From contig CM046878.1 in the NCBI GenBank assembly GCA_025667525.1, forward strand, positions 510,516,274-510,580,273: DNA of 64,000 nucleotides, read 5' to 3'. The position numbers and the translations under genes are program-made. This stretch comes from Glebionis coronaria (lineage: Eukaryota; Streptophyta; Magnoliopsida; Asterales; Asteraceae). Below, piece after piece: positions 34,035-46,490 of the stretch. Numbering within the stretch: the first letter of the stretch is position 1; every line of letters starts with the position of its first letter. The notes beneath the pieces are model-generated. The model was not told where the DNA came from, ran no database searches, and saw only the letters and a program-made list of their open reading frames with translations.

Positions 34035-34928
34035 TCAAACATTTGGTCCCCAATATCTCATGGGTCCAAAATTGTTAGTTCCAAACATCCCTTGCATTTG
34101 GTTGGGATGCATGAATGAGGAGGAGATTCCCCATGGAGAACAAAATGGAGGAGGGTAGTAATTCATGTAACCATTTTGTTGTTCATTATTTCTCTTAGGT
34201 GTATTTGATCTAGGTTTATTATTATTCCTTCTAGGTGTTGGAGTTTTACTTCTAGGTCGTGAATTGCTTTGATTATCTTTTCTAGGAGATGTTGTTCTAC
34301 TTCTAGGCTTAGAAACATTTCGTACTCTAGGTGGAGTAGAGGATGGTCTTAATAAGCTTCTATTTCCAATGAGAGGTTTACTTAATGGCTTGTAAAACTT
34401 ATCAACGGTATTGTTATCAAGTATGGGTAATTGCACTTTGTTAACAATAAGATGCTTTGGTTTTTCATCCAAATTAGACTTACCAGAAAGTTCAGCATTT
34501 TCACCGAAAACAACCTCTGTCCGCGGTTCCTTATCTATGGCGGTGGTTCCATATTGGTAAGGAACCGCCCCATACAGTCTGGGACCGCGTACATCAGGTG
34601 TTTTTTGAGAAAACCTGACTTGTTTTGGTTCACTAGTTGAGGCTTCATTTGAGTTAAAACCTACAGCGAGTCTTTCCTTTGAGTGAACTTGTTTGTTTAA
34701 CATGTCATCAAGAGCACTAGTACCTTTCATGAACTTTTCCAATTTAATGGAGGTGCTCTTGAGATATTCATTTTCTAATCTAAGTTTCTCGCAACTTAAG
34801 CAACCTAAATCAACCTCTTTGTTTTTCTCTAGTTTAGCCAATTTCTCCCTAAGTTCATTGATATCATTTTCAAGCTTAGTTTTGGTTGATTTTAAGGTTT
34901 TGTTCTTTTCTATGAACTTGAGACTAAG
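34035..34928 (-). pseudogene. copia gag, C-terminal part after the Athila insertion
   Basis: Continues the gag of 56767-57909 in register. A coiled-coil-like stretch (leucine and lysine rich, LEKNKEVDLGCLSCEKLRLE) is followed by a linker partly encoded by the palindrome module at 34523-34589, then an Arg/Ser/Pro-rich tail (RPRSKTPTPRRNNNKPRS) and a Met/Asn-rich end. It terminates at TGA 34035-34037, whereas pol continues in another frame. Long gag with basic tail is usual in SIRE-type elements. Confidence 0.75.
34523..34589. promoter_or_regulatory. 67-bp palindrome module inside the gag-pol coding region of A
   Basis: GCGGTTCCTTATC, a degenerate GCGGTGGTTCCAT centre with GGTAAGGAACCGCC, then GGGACCGCG. 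It lies within the open gag frame, so its bases are also translated, and about 500 bp upstream of the pol frame. The most diverged of the nine copies. Confidence 0.65.
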
Positions 34929-34933
34929 TTTGT
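34929..34933. repeat. target duplication TTTGT, left
   Basis: Directly precedes the Athila-2 5' LTR; the same five bases follow its 3' LTR at 56767-56771. Confidence 0.95.
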
Positions 34934-37900
34934 TGATATGAGTAAAATCTCATATCAATTATATCAAATAAAACCCTAAAACACGAAGCAAAATGCCAAT
35001 TTATCTTGTAAAAACAGTGTTATGTGGTATGTTTGTGTTTGTGTGCACTTGTGTAGGTAAAAGGATGCATTTTCAAGCAAACAAGGAATTATCAAGCTCA
35101 ATTTGATGAAAAAGACAAGGAAGGATCAAAAGTGACAAGACTTTGAAGTACAAGGACCTATCTTGACAAACTGCTAAAGTGGAAGGACTAAAGTGCAAAT
35201 ATTGTAAAAGTCAAGATCCAAGTCAAATTTGGTCAACTCTCAAGTCAACTCAGTCAAAGGACCAATTTTGTTCAAGAATGAAGTTTGAAGGACTAAAAAT
35301 GCCAAAGGAATGAAGTTACAAGCTCAAAGATGCAATCTGCCAAAGTCTAGGGACTAAATCTGCCTATTTTGGAAAGATTAACAAATGCAATCCATGTGAT
35401 CAGTTTTAGACCAATGAGAAGCAAGCAAAAAGTAAACAAGGATTGCCACATAGCTGCAATTAATACCCACTAGCGCCGAAATAATAAATGGACGTATCAC
35501 AACAGTGTGATCCGTGTGCATCAAATTCAGCTATTCACATTATGACACGTGGCATCTTCAAATAACCAAAAATTCCCAGGATCGTTTTGGAGCTAGAGTG
35601 GATTTCATGGAGAGTTATAAACATCAAATTTGCTTATTTTTTAGAGACGAATCCATTGGTTATGATCAATTAACATGTAATGAACTCAATCAAGAAAGCC
35701 CAATTCATGTTCATACTTGGAAAATCAACTCAGCAGAATTATGCCACGTGGAGACCTAGGATTGGTCCCAACACGTCACCAACCCCAACAAACCTCCTTC
35801 TCAAGTCTATAAATAGCCTGCTAGGTTCTCATTTGTAACAGTTAGTTGTAAGTGTGAAAAACACACACATTTACTTTTCCTCTCATCAATTTCCCTTTTT
35901 AGCTAAACTACTCAAGAGTTTGACACACTCTTGAGTTAGTTAGATAGTTAGTTACCTTTTCAACAACTTTGTAACAAATTTCCATCAATAAAATTCAAGA
36001 TCTTCTTTTCCCGCCAAATATTCTCATCATACTTACTGTTCATTCCTTGCATCTTGGATACTTTCTGTTGCTGAATTGAGTTTGTTATGATCATTCATTG
36101 ATCATAACTGACTTCGAAGAAAAATAGTAGCTGTTTGAGTGATTTCAGTTCAAGTCCATAGCATTTGTGATGAGTTCATGCCATTGAGATGATTCTAGTT
36201 GATTTGTAGCTGATTTGTTGATTGTAGATCATTGAATCTAGTGCTAAGGTGGTGGTTAGCACTAGAATAGAGAGTACATCACTCCTCTACTGCTCGAAGG
36301 TTCCTTCACAAGGTGCAAACGCCACTTGTTTTTGGTTCCACTCAAATTGTCAAACTGCATGCTAAATTCTAGATTAACCTTGTTGTGATTGTATGATAAA
36401 ACTTGTTAGCTTGGTTGTGGATTGATTCTAGTTAGCTGGTAGCTTAAGTGTTGCTCATTTGTTTGTTGATTAGATAAGAATCTTAGTTTATAGCTTAATT
36501 CAGTCATATTTAGCCTTGCTACCTTATTTGAGTTCTAGTTGCTTAAAGTACTTGCAAATAGCTTTCATACATCTCATTTTGGTTACTAAGTTTGGTTTGC
36601 TAAAGGTTTTTACTCAGCTTAGATTGAAACTTAAAAAGTCTTCACAAATTTTCCAACAAGTTCAGTTAATGAGTGTTTGGCAATAGGATTTAGACCAGTT
36701 CTTGGCATAACCTGTGATCAAATAGGTGTTAATAGTTTGGTAATTAGCTTGATCTAGTACTCTTAGGTCAATTGTAGTTCAAATTAGCCATAATCTTTCA
36801 GTGTATTAGTCTTTAGTGCAAAACTTGTGCATTAGTCACTTGTGCTTCAGTTTGTGAAAACATCATTTCAGGAACTTCTCAAATTCAAATCATTGTAGCT
36901 ACTTCATTCCTAAATCATTTTTGTTGAAATTTGTTTCAAAGCTCAAGCAATATATGAAGTTTCATTGATAAGAAGGAATTTCTACAGTATTTCAAAATAA
37001 GCTAGTTAATAGCTTTTTGGTTCAGCTTGAGCAAACATCATTTTCTGTGAACTTTTAGCTACTGTTTTCTTAGAACTCATAATCCACTTCACAAACTTGG
37101 CAATTTTATTTCACAAAATCAATTAGTTAGTGTTGGTGGTGGATTTTTGAGATTTTCAGCTTTTTGAAAAAACCTGGTCAAACTTGGTCAACATAAGCTA
37201 AATTCAGCTTAATTCGATTTTCAAGCTTATTACTGGATTATTTTTTATGAGATTTAATTTCCCATTCATGTTTTGAGCTTATTAACCAGTTTCAATACAA
37301 AAATCATGTTGTGCTTATCTTGATTTCTTGGTAGCTTAAAGATAGCTTATTAAGAATAGCTTATAAGAGGTCTAGTGATTTTCAGCTAAAATCCTTTTTC
37401 TAGCCTAGCTAACTTTCGATTTTAAGTATTTTGCAAGTTGTTAGAATGAATTTGGTTGAGAAATAAGCTCAAACGAGCTTATTCTTTGTTTAGCCCGTTT
37501 TTGGGTTTTTAAGTTTAGAAAATTGCACCTTAGTCCCTAGCTTTTTAATCTGTTACAGTTTTAGCTTAACTTTCCTAATCTTTTGGGAAATTAGTTAATC
37601 AGTCCCTAACATTTTCAGTTTGTTAAAATTTGGTTAGGGTAGTTTGCAAAAGTTGTTAGGGTTTGTTAAGTTTGTTAAATTTTCATTTTTAGTCCATATT
37701 GTTAACAATTTTACATAGTTGGTCCTTTAATCTTTTTGGTTTAACATTTTTAGCATTTAACTTCTATTGAATTTACATTTTCAGTCCCTTTAGTTTGTAG
37801 AATATACTTTTGGAATTTTTAATTGAATAAATACGTGGTAATTGCACTTTGTTTTACGTATAAGAAGAATTAATTTTTCGTTTTGATTAGACATTTTTTG

Positions 37901-38020
37901 AATTAGCAATAGAGTATCCAAAAAAACATTACCAACCAAAAACAGTTAAAAACACGATATTGTTAGGCCTTTCAATTGGTTAAGAATCGAGAAAACGAAC
38001 TTCACTATACACAAATATTA
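34934..38020 (+). repeat. Athila-2 5' LTR (3087 bp)
   Basis: Starts TGATATGAGTAAAATCTC, ends CACAAATATTA. Nearly identical to the 3' LTR pieces 44287-44969 and 54363-56766. Its first bases contain an inverted repeat, GATATGAG...CTCATATC. Confidence 0.95.
35808..35815 (+). promoter_or_regulatory. TATA box of the Athila-2 5' LTR
   Basis: TATAAATA in CAAGTCTATAAATAGCCTG. The 3' LTR copy near 54555 reads AATAAATA. Confidence 0.6.
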
Positions 38021-38022
38021 AA

Positions 38023-38040
38023 TGGCGCCGCTGCCGGTTC
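38023..38040 (+). other. primer binding site, Asp-tRNA type
   Basis: TGGCGCCGCTGCCGGTTC, two bases after the LTR end; typical of Athila. Confidence 0.85.
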
Positions 38041-38814
38041 TTTGACTTTACGAGAGACTATCGATTGACGGTTTTCATTGGATTTTGGGATCCGTTCACC
38101 TTGTGAACGTTGTTTTTACGTATCATAAATCAAAAACATATAAAAAATAAAAAATATAAAAAATAAAAAATATAAAAAACCAAAAAAATATAAAATCATA
38201 AAAATCAATTCTTTTCCTAAAGAATTGATCAAAAAAAATTGAAAAATCTCAAAAGCAATCTTTTTCCTAAAAGTTTGCAACCAAAAATATATATTATTGG
38301 ATTTCCTCGGTTTTTACGTACATATATATTTTATTTTAAAAAATCAATAAATACAAAAATATTTTCTCTATATATTATTATATGTAATTAAGTATACGTA
38401 TACGAACAATCAATCTACCTACTAAAATAAGTATTGCTTTTGCAATACACCGTTCTTGGGGGCGTTCCGGTCCTAAGTTCGTGTATCGATCAAAGTAAAT
38501 TAAAGGCAAGAATAGATAAATACTCTCAAAAGCAAGAATTCAAAGAATACAAACTACTCAAGTGAATAGATAGGCGACGTGCTATAAAAGGCCGTCTAAG
38601 GTTCAATAGGTACTTAAGTGCTTCACGCCACCTAACCCCCCATTCACTAGTGCGTATTCCTAGAAGGAAAGCTTCTTGAGGGTCTTGCCACCCAAGTATT
38701 ACATACGTATATTATATTTACTTGTGGATATTTCATATTGAAACTCTGAAAGGATAATCTCTTCCTTTCTAAAGTCGAACGAGAGCTCCTCTCTCACTCC
38801 TTGGTTTTAGTTGT
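38041..38814 (+). other. Athila-2 5' leader
   Basis: AT-rich first half with 'aaaaataaaaaatataaaa' runs. Contains the conserved TATA-like box at 38583. Confidence 0.6.
38583..38591 (+). promoter_or_regulatory. TATA-like box in the Athila-2 leader
   Basis: GTGCTATAAAAGGCCGTC, followed by TACTTAAGTGCTTCACGCC; the same block is in Athila-1 at 10887. It is 224 bp before the gag start. Confidence 0.5.
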
Positions 38815-40847
38815 ATGCTCACACGCGGGCGTGCACTCATACCTATTGGTGTACAACCTCTTCCTCCAAAAAGGAAGAAAAAGAGAAAAAGCAAAACCCG
38901 TACCGTTCAACAAACCGCTCAACAAACCGTTCATCAAGACGATCACGAGAATCGTGCTTCCACCCTTGTTCAAGAAGTAATGGCCGCCCCGGATAACCGT
39001 TCTTTGATGGAGCATTTGCAATCCAATGTGCAAGGATTTGCCAATGCCATCAAGATTCCCGACATTCCCGCTAACACCTTTGAACTAAAAACCGCCATGA
39101 TTACCTTGGTTTCCAATGCACCATTTTATGGGAACAAGAATGAGAGTCCACATGATCATTTGAAGAGGTTCCTTGCTCTTTGTAACACCATTAAGTACAA
39201 TGGAGTTCCCCCATGATGCCATTAAGCTTATCTTGGTACAATTTTCACTTGAGGGGATTGCTAAGCATTGGTTAGACACCCAACCACCCGATAGCATTAC
39301 CACTTGGGATGGTTTCACCACTAAGTTTTTGAACAAGTTCTTTCCTCCATCTAAGACCACGGCCTTGAGGAATTTAATAATAGGCTTTCAACAAAAACCT
39401 AGTCAAACCTTTAGTGATGCTTGGGAAGAGTATAGCGAGTTATTGAGGAGATGCCCTAGTCATGGATTGGATGACGTTCATCAAATTAACACTTTCTACA
39501 ATGGACTTAAACCTCATCATCAAGACTCACTCAATGCTTCCGCGGGAGGGAATATTCTTACAAAATCTATTCAAGAGGCTTTGGATATTATTGAGACGAA
39601 AGCCATGGTGCACACCAACACACAATTTGAGGAGAGGGTTAATGTTATTCAAGAAGGAGGTTCTAAATCCAATGAGACTCAACTCATTTCATGTATTCAA
39701 GCATTAACTCAAGCACAAAAGGAAAAATCAAACCCTCATTCAAACCACTCAAAAGATACAAGAAACCATGATGAATGACTTGATGAAGCTTTCTATGGGA
39801 ACTCCTTCCACTAGTGATGTGCATGCTATTTCTCTTTTGTGTGAGATTTGTGGAGGACCTCATTCTTACCAACAATGTGATAAGGTGCAAGGGTATCAAG
39901 GAGAATGCTATGCCTATCAAGAGGAACACCGTGAACACTTCAAACCTAACATCAACCTCAATAACCTTTCTTACAAATCACAAAACTACCTTGCTCCACC
40001 CGGTTTTCCACCACACCCACCCACCATTAATCCATCCAACCCACCTCAATTGCTACAAAGGAATCAAGCTCAAAGGCCACCTTACCAAGGGAACAATTAC
40101 AAGGCACCAAATAACTTTCACCATCAAGGGAACACCTTTTATCCACCACCTCAAGGATTTAATGCACCACCTCCACCTTATCAACCACAAGGCTTTTATC
40201 AAGGGAATGTACAACCTAACCCCATGGATTTGATCCTTCAAAAGTTTACTTCTTATGAGAGACAAATGAAAGAGAATCAAGATGAGAACAACAAGAAATT
40301 TGCTCTTCTTCAAAACCAAATCATGCATACTCATAGACCACAAGGAGCTTTGCCATCAAACACACAAACAAATCCAAGTGCTAATGTGAATGCTATCACC
40401 ACAAGGAGTGGCAAAACAACTCAAGAACCTTCACCTCCTACACCTCCTATGGTTACTCCTACTATGGTTTCCCCTTGTGATGTACCTTCTACTTCATCAT
40501 CACCACCTTCCACAAATACTTCACCACCTCATCCATCTACTTTTACACCTACTTCTCCTTCACCAATCACACCTCCAAATGAAGAAGCTCCAAAGGATAA
40601 ATCAACTACTCCACCACGACCAAAACCAAGTCTCCCTTATCCATCAAGATTGAGAAAGGAAAAGCTTAAGAACAAGGATGATATACAAGTCTCAAACTTT
40701 TTGAGGATGTTCAAGCAACTTAACATAAATATCTCCTTTGCGGAAGCTCTAGCCAATATGCCTAAGTTTGCTAAAATGATCAAGGATTTACTTTCTAACA
40801 AGGAGAGATTGGTGGATTTGCCTAATGCTTCTTTGAATGAAAATTGA
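38815..40847 (+). pseudogene. Athila gag, two frameshifts
   Basis: The start MLTRGRALIPIGVQP at 38815 matches Athila-1. Basic Lys-rich N-terminus, capsid core (FSLEGIAKHWLDTQPPDSIT, FFPPSKTTALRNLI, QTFSDAWEEYSELLRRCP), Cys/His cluster CEICGGPHSYQQC, then a long proline/glutamine/asparagine-rich region and LRMFKQLNINISFAEAL before the protease. The frame shifts at a C-run (39208-39212) and again at an A-run (39723-39727), and an in-frame TGA at 40845-40847 separates it from the protease. Gag forms the particle core. The homopolymer positions leave open that sequencing error is involved. Confidence 0.85.
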
Positions 40848-40856
40848 TCCGCGGTT

Positions 40857-41266
40857 TTGCTTAAGAAGTTGCCTACTAAGCTTGGAGATCCGGGGAGATT
40901 TTTGATTCCTTGCAATTTCCCGGGTGTGGAAAATTGCATGGCCTTAGCGGATTTAGGAGCACGCATAAATCTCATGCCCTTATCGGTTTGGAAGAAACTT
41001 TCACTTCCCGAGCTCACTCCTACTAAGATGAATCTTGAATTGGCTAACCGTTCTATAGCTTATCCGGTGGGAATTGCGGAGGATGTTTTTGTTGGGGTTG
41101 ATAAATTCACTTTTCCCGCGGATTTTGTGGTAGTTGATTATGATATCGATCCGCGAGTTCCTTTGATTGTTGGAAGACCATTTTTGCGGACGGGTCGAAC
41201 CTTAATAGATGTGGCGGAGGGTAAACTTACAATGAGGGTAGGAGAGGAGAGAGAGTTGTCTTTAAC
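40857..41266 (+). pseudogene. Athila aspartic protease
   Basis: In the same frame as the end of gag, after the TGA. It reads [19 protein letters not shown], the active-site region [20 protein letters not shown] (D-L-G-A, the Athila form of the D-T/S-G motif), and the second conserved block [19 protein letters not shown]. It would process the polyprotein. The frame then shifts near 41250-41266 before the next ORF. RT should follow in a complete Athila element but is missing. Confidence 0.85.
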
Positions 41267-41749
41267 ATGGGAAAGTTGTCCAAGAAACCTCATGAACCCG
41301 AAGCGGTTAAGCATATTGATGTTGTGGATGAGGAAGAGCATCAAGATGATATCCTTGATGAAGTTTGTGATGAGTACTTTTATGAAGCTTGCTCAAGTGG
41401 AGATTATGATTTACCTCATGTTGAGACTATTGCTTCCATCACTTCTTCTTTGGATTTGCATGACCCTCAAGAGCTAAATCTTGGTGAAACTTCGTATGAC
41501 AAGACACTTTTCCAACATGAAGACATTTATGAGCATGATGATGAATCTTTTCTTTGTGATGCACCAATATATGATGATAGTGATGATGAGCTCTATATTT
41601 GTGACTCTCCTTTTGTTGATGATCACACTTCTTTGGGTTTTAAGGAATCACCAATCTTTGATAGACCAATCTATGATGTTTATGGTGATGAGGAAGATTC
41701 TATCATTGATGAGAGTGATAAGTTTTTAGAGGAGGATATCCTTTTTTAG
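41267..41749 (+). CDS. acidic ORF downstream of the Athila protease
   Basis: This 160-codon open frame is rich in Asp, Glu and Ser ([38 protein letters not shown]). It contains repeated short DSP/DAP-I-YDD patterns and has no membrane segment or known domain. It begins just where the protease frame ends and probably was the C-terminal continuation of the gag-protease protein, separated by a frameshift. A related acidic stretch is in the Athila-1 fusion (SLEEEDSSTLDQND). Function unknown. Confidence 0.5.
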   Translation: MGKLSKKPHEPEAVKHIDVVDEEEHQDDILDEVCDEYFYEACSSGDYDLPHVETIASITSSLDLHDPQELNLGETSYDKTLFQHEDIYEHDDESFLCDAPIYDDSDDELYICDSPFVDDHTSLGFKESPIFDRPIYDVYGDEEDSIIDESDKFLEEDILF

Positions 41750-41830
41750 CACACTTTTGGTTACATTGATGAGGAGGGGGACATACTTTTTCTAGAATCA
41801 CTATTACATGAAGATCCTTTCCTCTCTACT

Positions 41831-42085
41831 TTGTCCACCTCCACCTTTCAAAGTGATAAAGGAAAACAAGCCATGATGGTTCCTTCTAGGAGCTTGTTGT
41901 TGCCCATGCCTCCACAACCTTTCTCTCACCTTGTGACTTACGAGGGAGAATCTTCTAAGGCACCCACCACTTGTTGTTTTCCCATCAAGGAACGGATTTT
42001 TGATCCTGGAATAGAGCTTGCTAAACCATCTCAGTATCCACCTGATGCAACAAAAGGAAAACTTGTGAAAGATTTGAGAGTATAA
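41831..42085 (+). CDS. tail ORF of Athila-2 (FDPGIE motif)
   Basis: 84 codons ending in PTTCCFPIKERIFDPGIE and a short basic end. The FPIKERIFDPGIE run matches FPVKESAFDPGIE in the Athila-1 fused gag, so both elements kept the same coding tail after losing polymerase. Further downstream NYVFDPGG at about 42195 also matches but is out of frame. No known domain. Confidence 0.5.
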   Translation: MSTSTFQSDKGKQAMMVPSRSLLLPMPPQPFSHLVTYEGESSKAPTTCCFPIKERIFDPGIELAKPSQYPPDATKGKLVKDLRV

Positions 42086-44272
42086 CCTTATTCCCTTTGG
42101 GAGAACATTGGGCAACCATTTTGAAGAACCACACCTCCTTCTTTTCACCATTGCTTGGGGAGTTAGTTGTTGAATTGTGTTCTAAGTGGGGTGGTAATTA
42201 TGTTTTTGATCCTGGGGGGATATTTATGGAGTTTTGATAAATAAAAGCTTGTTTTACCTCATCATGGAGATTTTTCTTCACCTAGAGCAAAACTTTTACT
42301 CTCCATGATAGGTGTTCCATAGACACTTTAAGTGCGGGATAAGTCGAGCTAGAGACTCCATAACTCAAGCATCGTATAACTAGGATTAGAGTGTTGTAGG
42401 ATAGTAATAAGGGTATGGACTTGGAGATAAGTGTAGGGGAGACCTTCTTTTGTCTTCATGTTGTTTGTAGGGTTGCTTACTCATTTCATGCTTTGGAGCT
42501 CATGGAGGAGGCCCTTGTATCCGGTTCACTTCGTTACTATTGTGATCTTTCATAGACACCTTGTGCTTAAAACATGAATACCCTTTAGTTGTACTTTTCC
42601 TTAACAAGAGTTAAACAACGTCTAGTCATTGTCATAAGTGTAGGGGAGTTTAGACTCCCATGCTCTTAAACATTGAGGACAATGTTTATCTCAAGTGTAG
42701 GGGGGGTCTTCTATCGAAGTGAACTTACCTAGACCATTGTCATTTTCGTCATGATAACTTGTAAATGATTTTTCAACATTTTTCAAATTTTTGATCTACT
42801 TTGGCCACCAAAAATATGCATTCATAATTTTTGCATAAATCATTTTTCATTTGCATAACACAATTGCATTGTATATATTTCTTCTTTTATTTTGCATCAA
42901 AAAATATAATAAAGGATATGGTTTAACAAATTTAGATCTTTTTGACATATTAGGCCCGCCATGAATTTCTTGACTCAACCCGAGTTTGCTCATCTAAGCA
43001 TTCTCTAGCTAGTATCCTTAACCATGTAGTCCTTCATTGGTCTATTAGGCTAAGCATCCACTAGTCTCATTCTTTGAGATTTTAAATTTGTGGAGAGTGG
43101 GAGATGATAGAGTTGAAACAAGTGTAAAAGGGCTAGATAAACTTCATGATAATTAATTGTGGCTAAACCCTTCTCTTCTTTACCTCTATTTTCTTCGCAT
43201 GTATATAATTGTTAATAAATAATCAAGAACGGTTTTAATCGGTTTGTAGTCTCTTATGCATTTTTGACTAATCATTCATGGTGATATAAGTACGTCTTAA
43301 GATTCTAAGTTAGCACGGTTTATGTGTATGAGACTTATGTCATGCTCAATATTTAGCGGGTGTTTTTCCTTTTATTCTTTTCTACTTTCTTTGTGAGGAA
43401 TAAAAGAAAAATAAGAGCGGCTTATGAAAAAATATGAGTGGCTAGAAAAAAAAAAGAAAAAGAAAAAAATAAATAATTATGCAAGACTCCCAAGAGGGGC
43501 AGTGTGGTGTTAATTATAGTGACTATTGGATTCCAATATTACTCTCACAAGGGTTGCGGGGATTCGATAGATTGCTCCAATCCAATATTACCTTGACGGG
43601 TTGCGGGGTTGAAGATCCAAGGTCTCAAAAAGGCGGCGGATGTAAATTATTGCGTGAGTTTATTTTTCTTTCCTTAGCGAGTGTGTAGCTACTTATGAAA
43701 GTATGACATGAGGATTTTACACATAAAACGAATGACTTATTATTCTTGAAACGAACTTATATTAACCATGAGCGGTTTTTCAAGTAATGGATGAGATGAC
43801 AACTTAGGGTTAAAACCATTCTTCCTTATTTTTGGATTTTGCATTTCTTATACTTCACATTTGAATAAATGACAAATTTGCCCAAAAGCAATTTGCTCAA
43901 ATAATAATTGGTTCCACGATTAATTGTTATGAACTAGTTGATGCACTCTTCACTTGTGAATACAATGATCCCATTTTTAAGCTTGGTTTGGGGAAAGTGA
44001 AACTTGAGGATGATAGAAATTCATGGTACAAAAGCCCTAATCCAAATCATTGAGTCTTTATGAGTTATTTCCATCAAACCTATTTTAAGAAAAGACAAAA
44101 AGATGTAAATAGAATGGTTTTTCTTGCATTGTATTGTATATAATCAAAATCATGCATCATATAGCATAGCATAGTGTAGAAGCATTCCATTATGGCCATG
44201 GTGGGTTAATTATGAGAAAAGTGTAGCTTGTTGCTTTAAAATATTGCATTGCATGAGGGCATGACAATGGTC
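42086..44272 (+). other. Athila-2 3' noncoding region
   Basis: No recognisable ORF. Contains AGTGTAGGGG repeats (42436, 42636, 42692) and the palindrome AAACATTG-AGGA-CAATGTTT at 42668-42687, matching Athila-1 at 8730. A-rich run near 43450. Confidence 0.6.
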
Positions 44273-44273
44273 A

Positions 44274-44286
44274 AGTGTAGGGGATT
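44274..44286 (+). other. polypurine tract of Athila-2
   Basis: AGTGTAGGGGATT directly before the 3' LTR. Confidence 0.85.
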
Positions 44287-44969
44287 TGATATGAGTAAAA
44301 TCTCATATCAATTATATCAAATAAAACCCTAAAACACGAAGCAAAATGCCAATTTATCTTGTAAAAACAGTGTTATGTGGTATGTTTGTGTTTGTGTGCA
44401 CTTGTGTAGGTAAAAGGATGCATTTTCAAGCAAACAAGGAATTATCAAGCTCAATTTGATGAAAAAGACAAGGAAGGATCAAAAGTGACAAGACTTTGAA
44501 GTACAAGGACCTATCTTGACAAACTGCTAAAGTGGAAGGACTAAAGTGCAAATATTGTAAAAGTTAAGATCCAAGTCAAATTTGGTCAACTCTCAAGTCA
44601 ACTCAGTCAAAGGACCAATTTTGTTCAAGAATGAAGTTTGAAGGACTAAAAATGCCAAAGGAATGAAGTTACAAGCTCAAAGATGCAATCTGCCAAAGTC
44701 TAGGGACTAAATCTGCCTATTTTGGAAAGATTAACAAATGCAATCCATGTGATCATTTTTAGACCAATGAGAAGCAAGCAAAAATGAACAAGGATTGCCA
44801 CATAGCTGCAATTAATACCCACTAGCGCCGAAATAATAAATGGACGTATCACAACAGTGTGATCCGTGTGCATCAAATTCAGCTATTCACATTATGACAC
44901 GTGGCATCTTCAAATAACCAAAAATTCCCAGGATCGTTTTGGAGCTAGAGTGGATTTCATGAAGAGTTA
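44287..44969 (+). repeat. Athila-2 3' LTR, left part
   Basis: Matches 34934 onward and is cut by element B. AGTTA at 44965-44969 is the duplicated target. Confidence 0.95.
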
Positions 44970-46476
44970 TGTAGAAACTAGAAGGGGGGGGGTTGAATAG
45001 TTTCTCTTCAATTGGTGACCAAATTAAAATTCCTTTCAATTTGGGTTGTATCAAAATTATCTTTTGCTAAAGACTATGTTGCATAATGATTAGGTTCAAT
45101 TCAGGTTAACTAGCAAACATAATAAGTAAGTGTAATGATAATAAAGTAAATAAAGAGTAAGGAAAGAAACAACCTAGTGGGAGGACACCAAGATTTATAG
45201 TGGTTCGACAACGAGGCTCTATCCTCGTTTCTACTCCACTCCTCGAGTACACCTACTCGAGATTTCCACTATATCCACAAGCTCCCTTCTCGGTGGAGAA
45301 AACCTTACATCGTTGCTTACATTATTTTCCGACACTAAGCTAAATGTCGAGACCTAATCTTTAGCTAGGACCAATCTACACAACGTTGCCAACTTCACAA
45401 TTTAACGACACAAGGCTAGATGTCGAGTTCTAATGTAAAGCTAGAACCAATCTTCACGACTCTTCACTTTGAAGCTAAGTGAGAACTTCACACAACACAA
45501 CTAATCACTTTTAAGCTAAGTGAGAACTTCACAAGACACAACTACATCACTTTATAGTTTAGTGAGAACTTACACAACAATAGTTACAACTCAACTAGAC
45601 ATATCCAAGTACACACATGTAGCTTGGATCTACACAACATAAATCCAAGCAAACACATATGCAATGGATGTACACAACAAATCCAAGTATTCACAAATAA
45701 CTTGGATGAACACAACTAGTCCAAGTATTCACAAATACTATGGATTGACCTAAAACAAAAAGGCTATTATGATGAATATGACTAGTTCATAGATTCATCT
45801 TTATCACAACACTAGTGAGTGAGTGATCTTCTCTTTGGACAAGGTAAAGGAGGGGATCAAGAGGATAATCAAGTGTAAACATCCTTAACAAATTAAGTGA
45901 TCATTTACTAATGATTAAACTAAAGAAAAGAGAAAAGGGGCTGAGGAAAACGTCCAGTGAGGCTTGATAGAGAATGAAATTTGATCCACTATTTAAAGGA
46001 GACAAGGAGCAAAGGCTACCTGAGTGCGGTTCCTTATGTAGCCCGCGGTTCCTTATCGCTAAGGAACCGCCTAGCTACTTAAGGTACCGCCTAATAGACT
46101 ACGCTCCTTTTTTTTGTCTTTTAGTGGGTGGGAATATCTGACGTTTTCAAACGTTCAAAAGGATATTCTAACAGCATTTGGAATATGCTATTTTCAAATT
46201 TCATTTTCCATTTTAATAAAACATTTTCCAAAAAAGAAAGTTTATTAAAAATATTTTGTCATGTTTAACAAAAGTGAGTTTTAAGAATAATCACTTTGAT
46301 GATCACTAATTATGATTAAGAAAGATTAGTGAAATGATTATTACCTTGATGATAGTGTTAGTTGAATAATTCGTTTTTATGTTTTATATTAAATGTGTTG
46401 TATAGTTTGTTGTGATCAAAACTAAGAAAGATTAGTTAACACTAATAATGTTTTTAGGCATTACTTTGCATTAACA
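44970..46476 (-). repeat. element B 3' LTR (1507 bp)
   Basis: Ends TGTAGAAAC... and ...TTTGCATTAACA. TATA-like (minus TTTAAATA) at 45990-45997. A G9 run lies close to the low-coordinate end, longer in the other LTR. Confidence 0.95.
46026..46091. promoter_or_regulatory. 66-bp palindrome module, element B 3' LTR
   Basis: GCGGTTCCTTATG, then GCGGTTCCTTATC-GCTAAGGAACCGC, then TTAAGGTACCGCC. 29 bp upstream of the TATA-like box. Confidence 0.8.
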
Positions 46477-46490
46477 ATCTCCCCCTTTTT
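46477..46490 (-). other. polypurine tract of element B
   Basis: The minus strand reads AAAAAGGGGGAGAT, identical to element A. Confidence 0.9.

Noticed and set aside
41831..42085. env-like gene in Athila-2
   Set aside because: No signal peptide, membrane segment or glycoprotein-like features; the motif is shared with the gag-fused tail of Athila-1.
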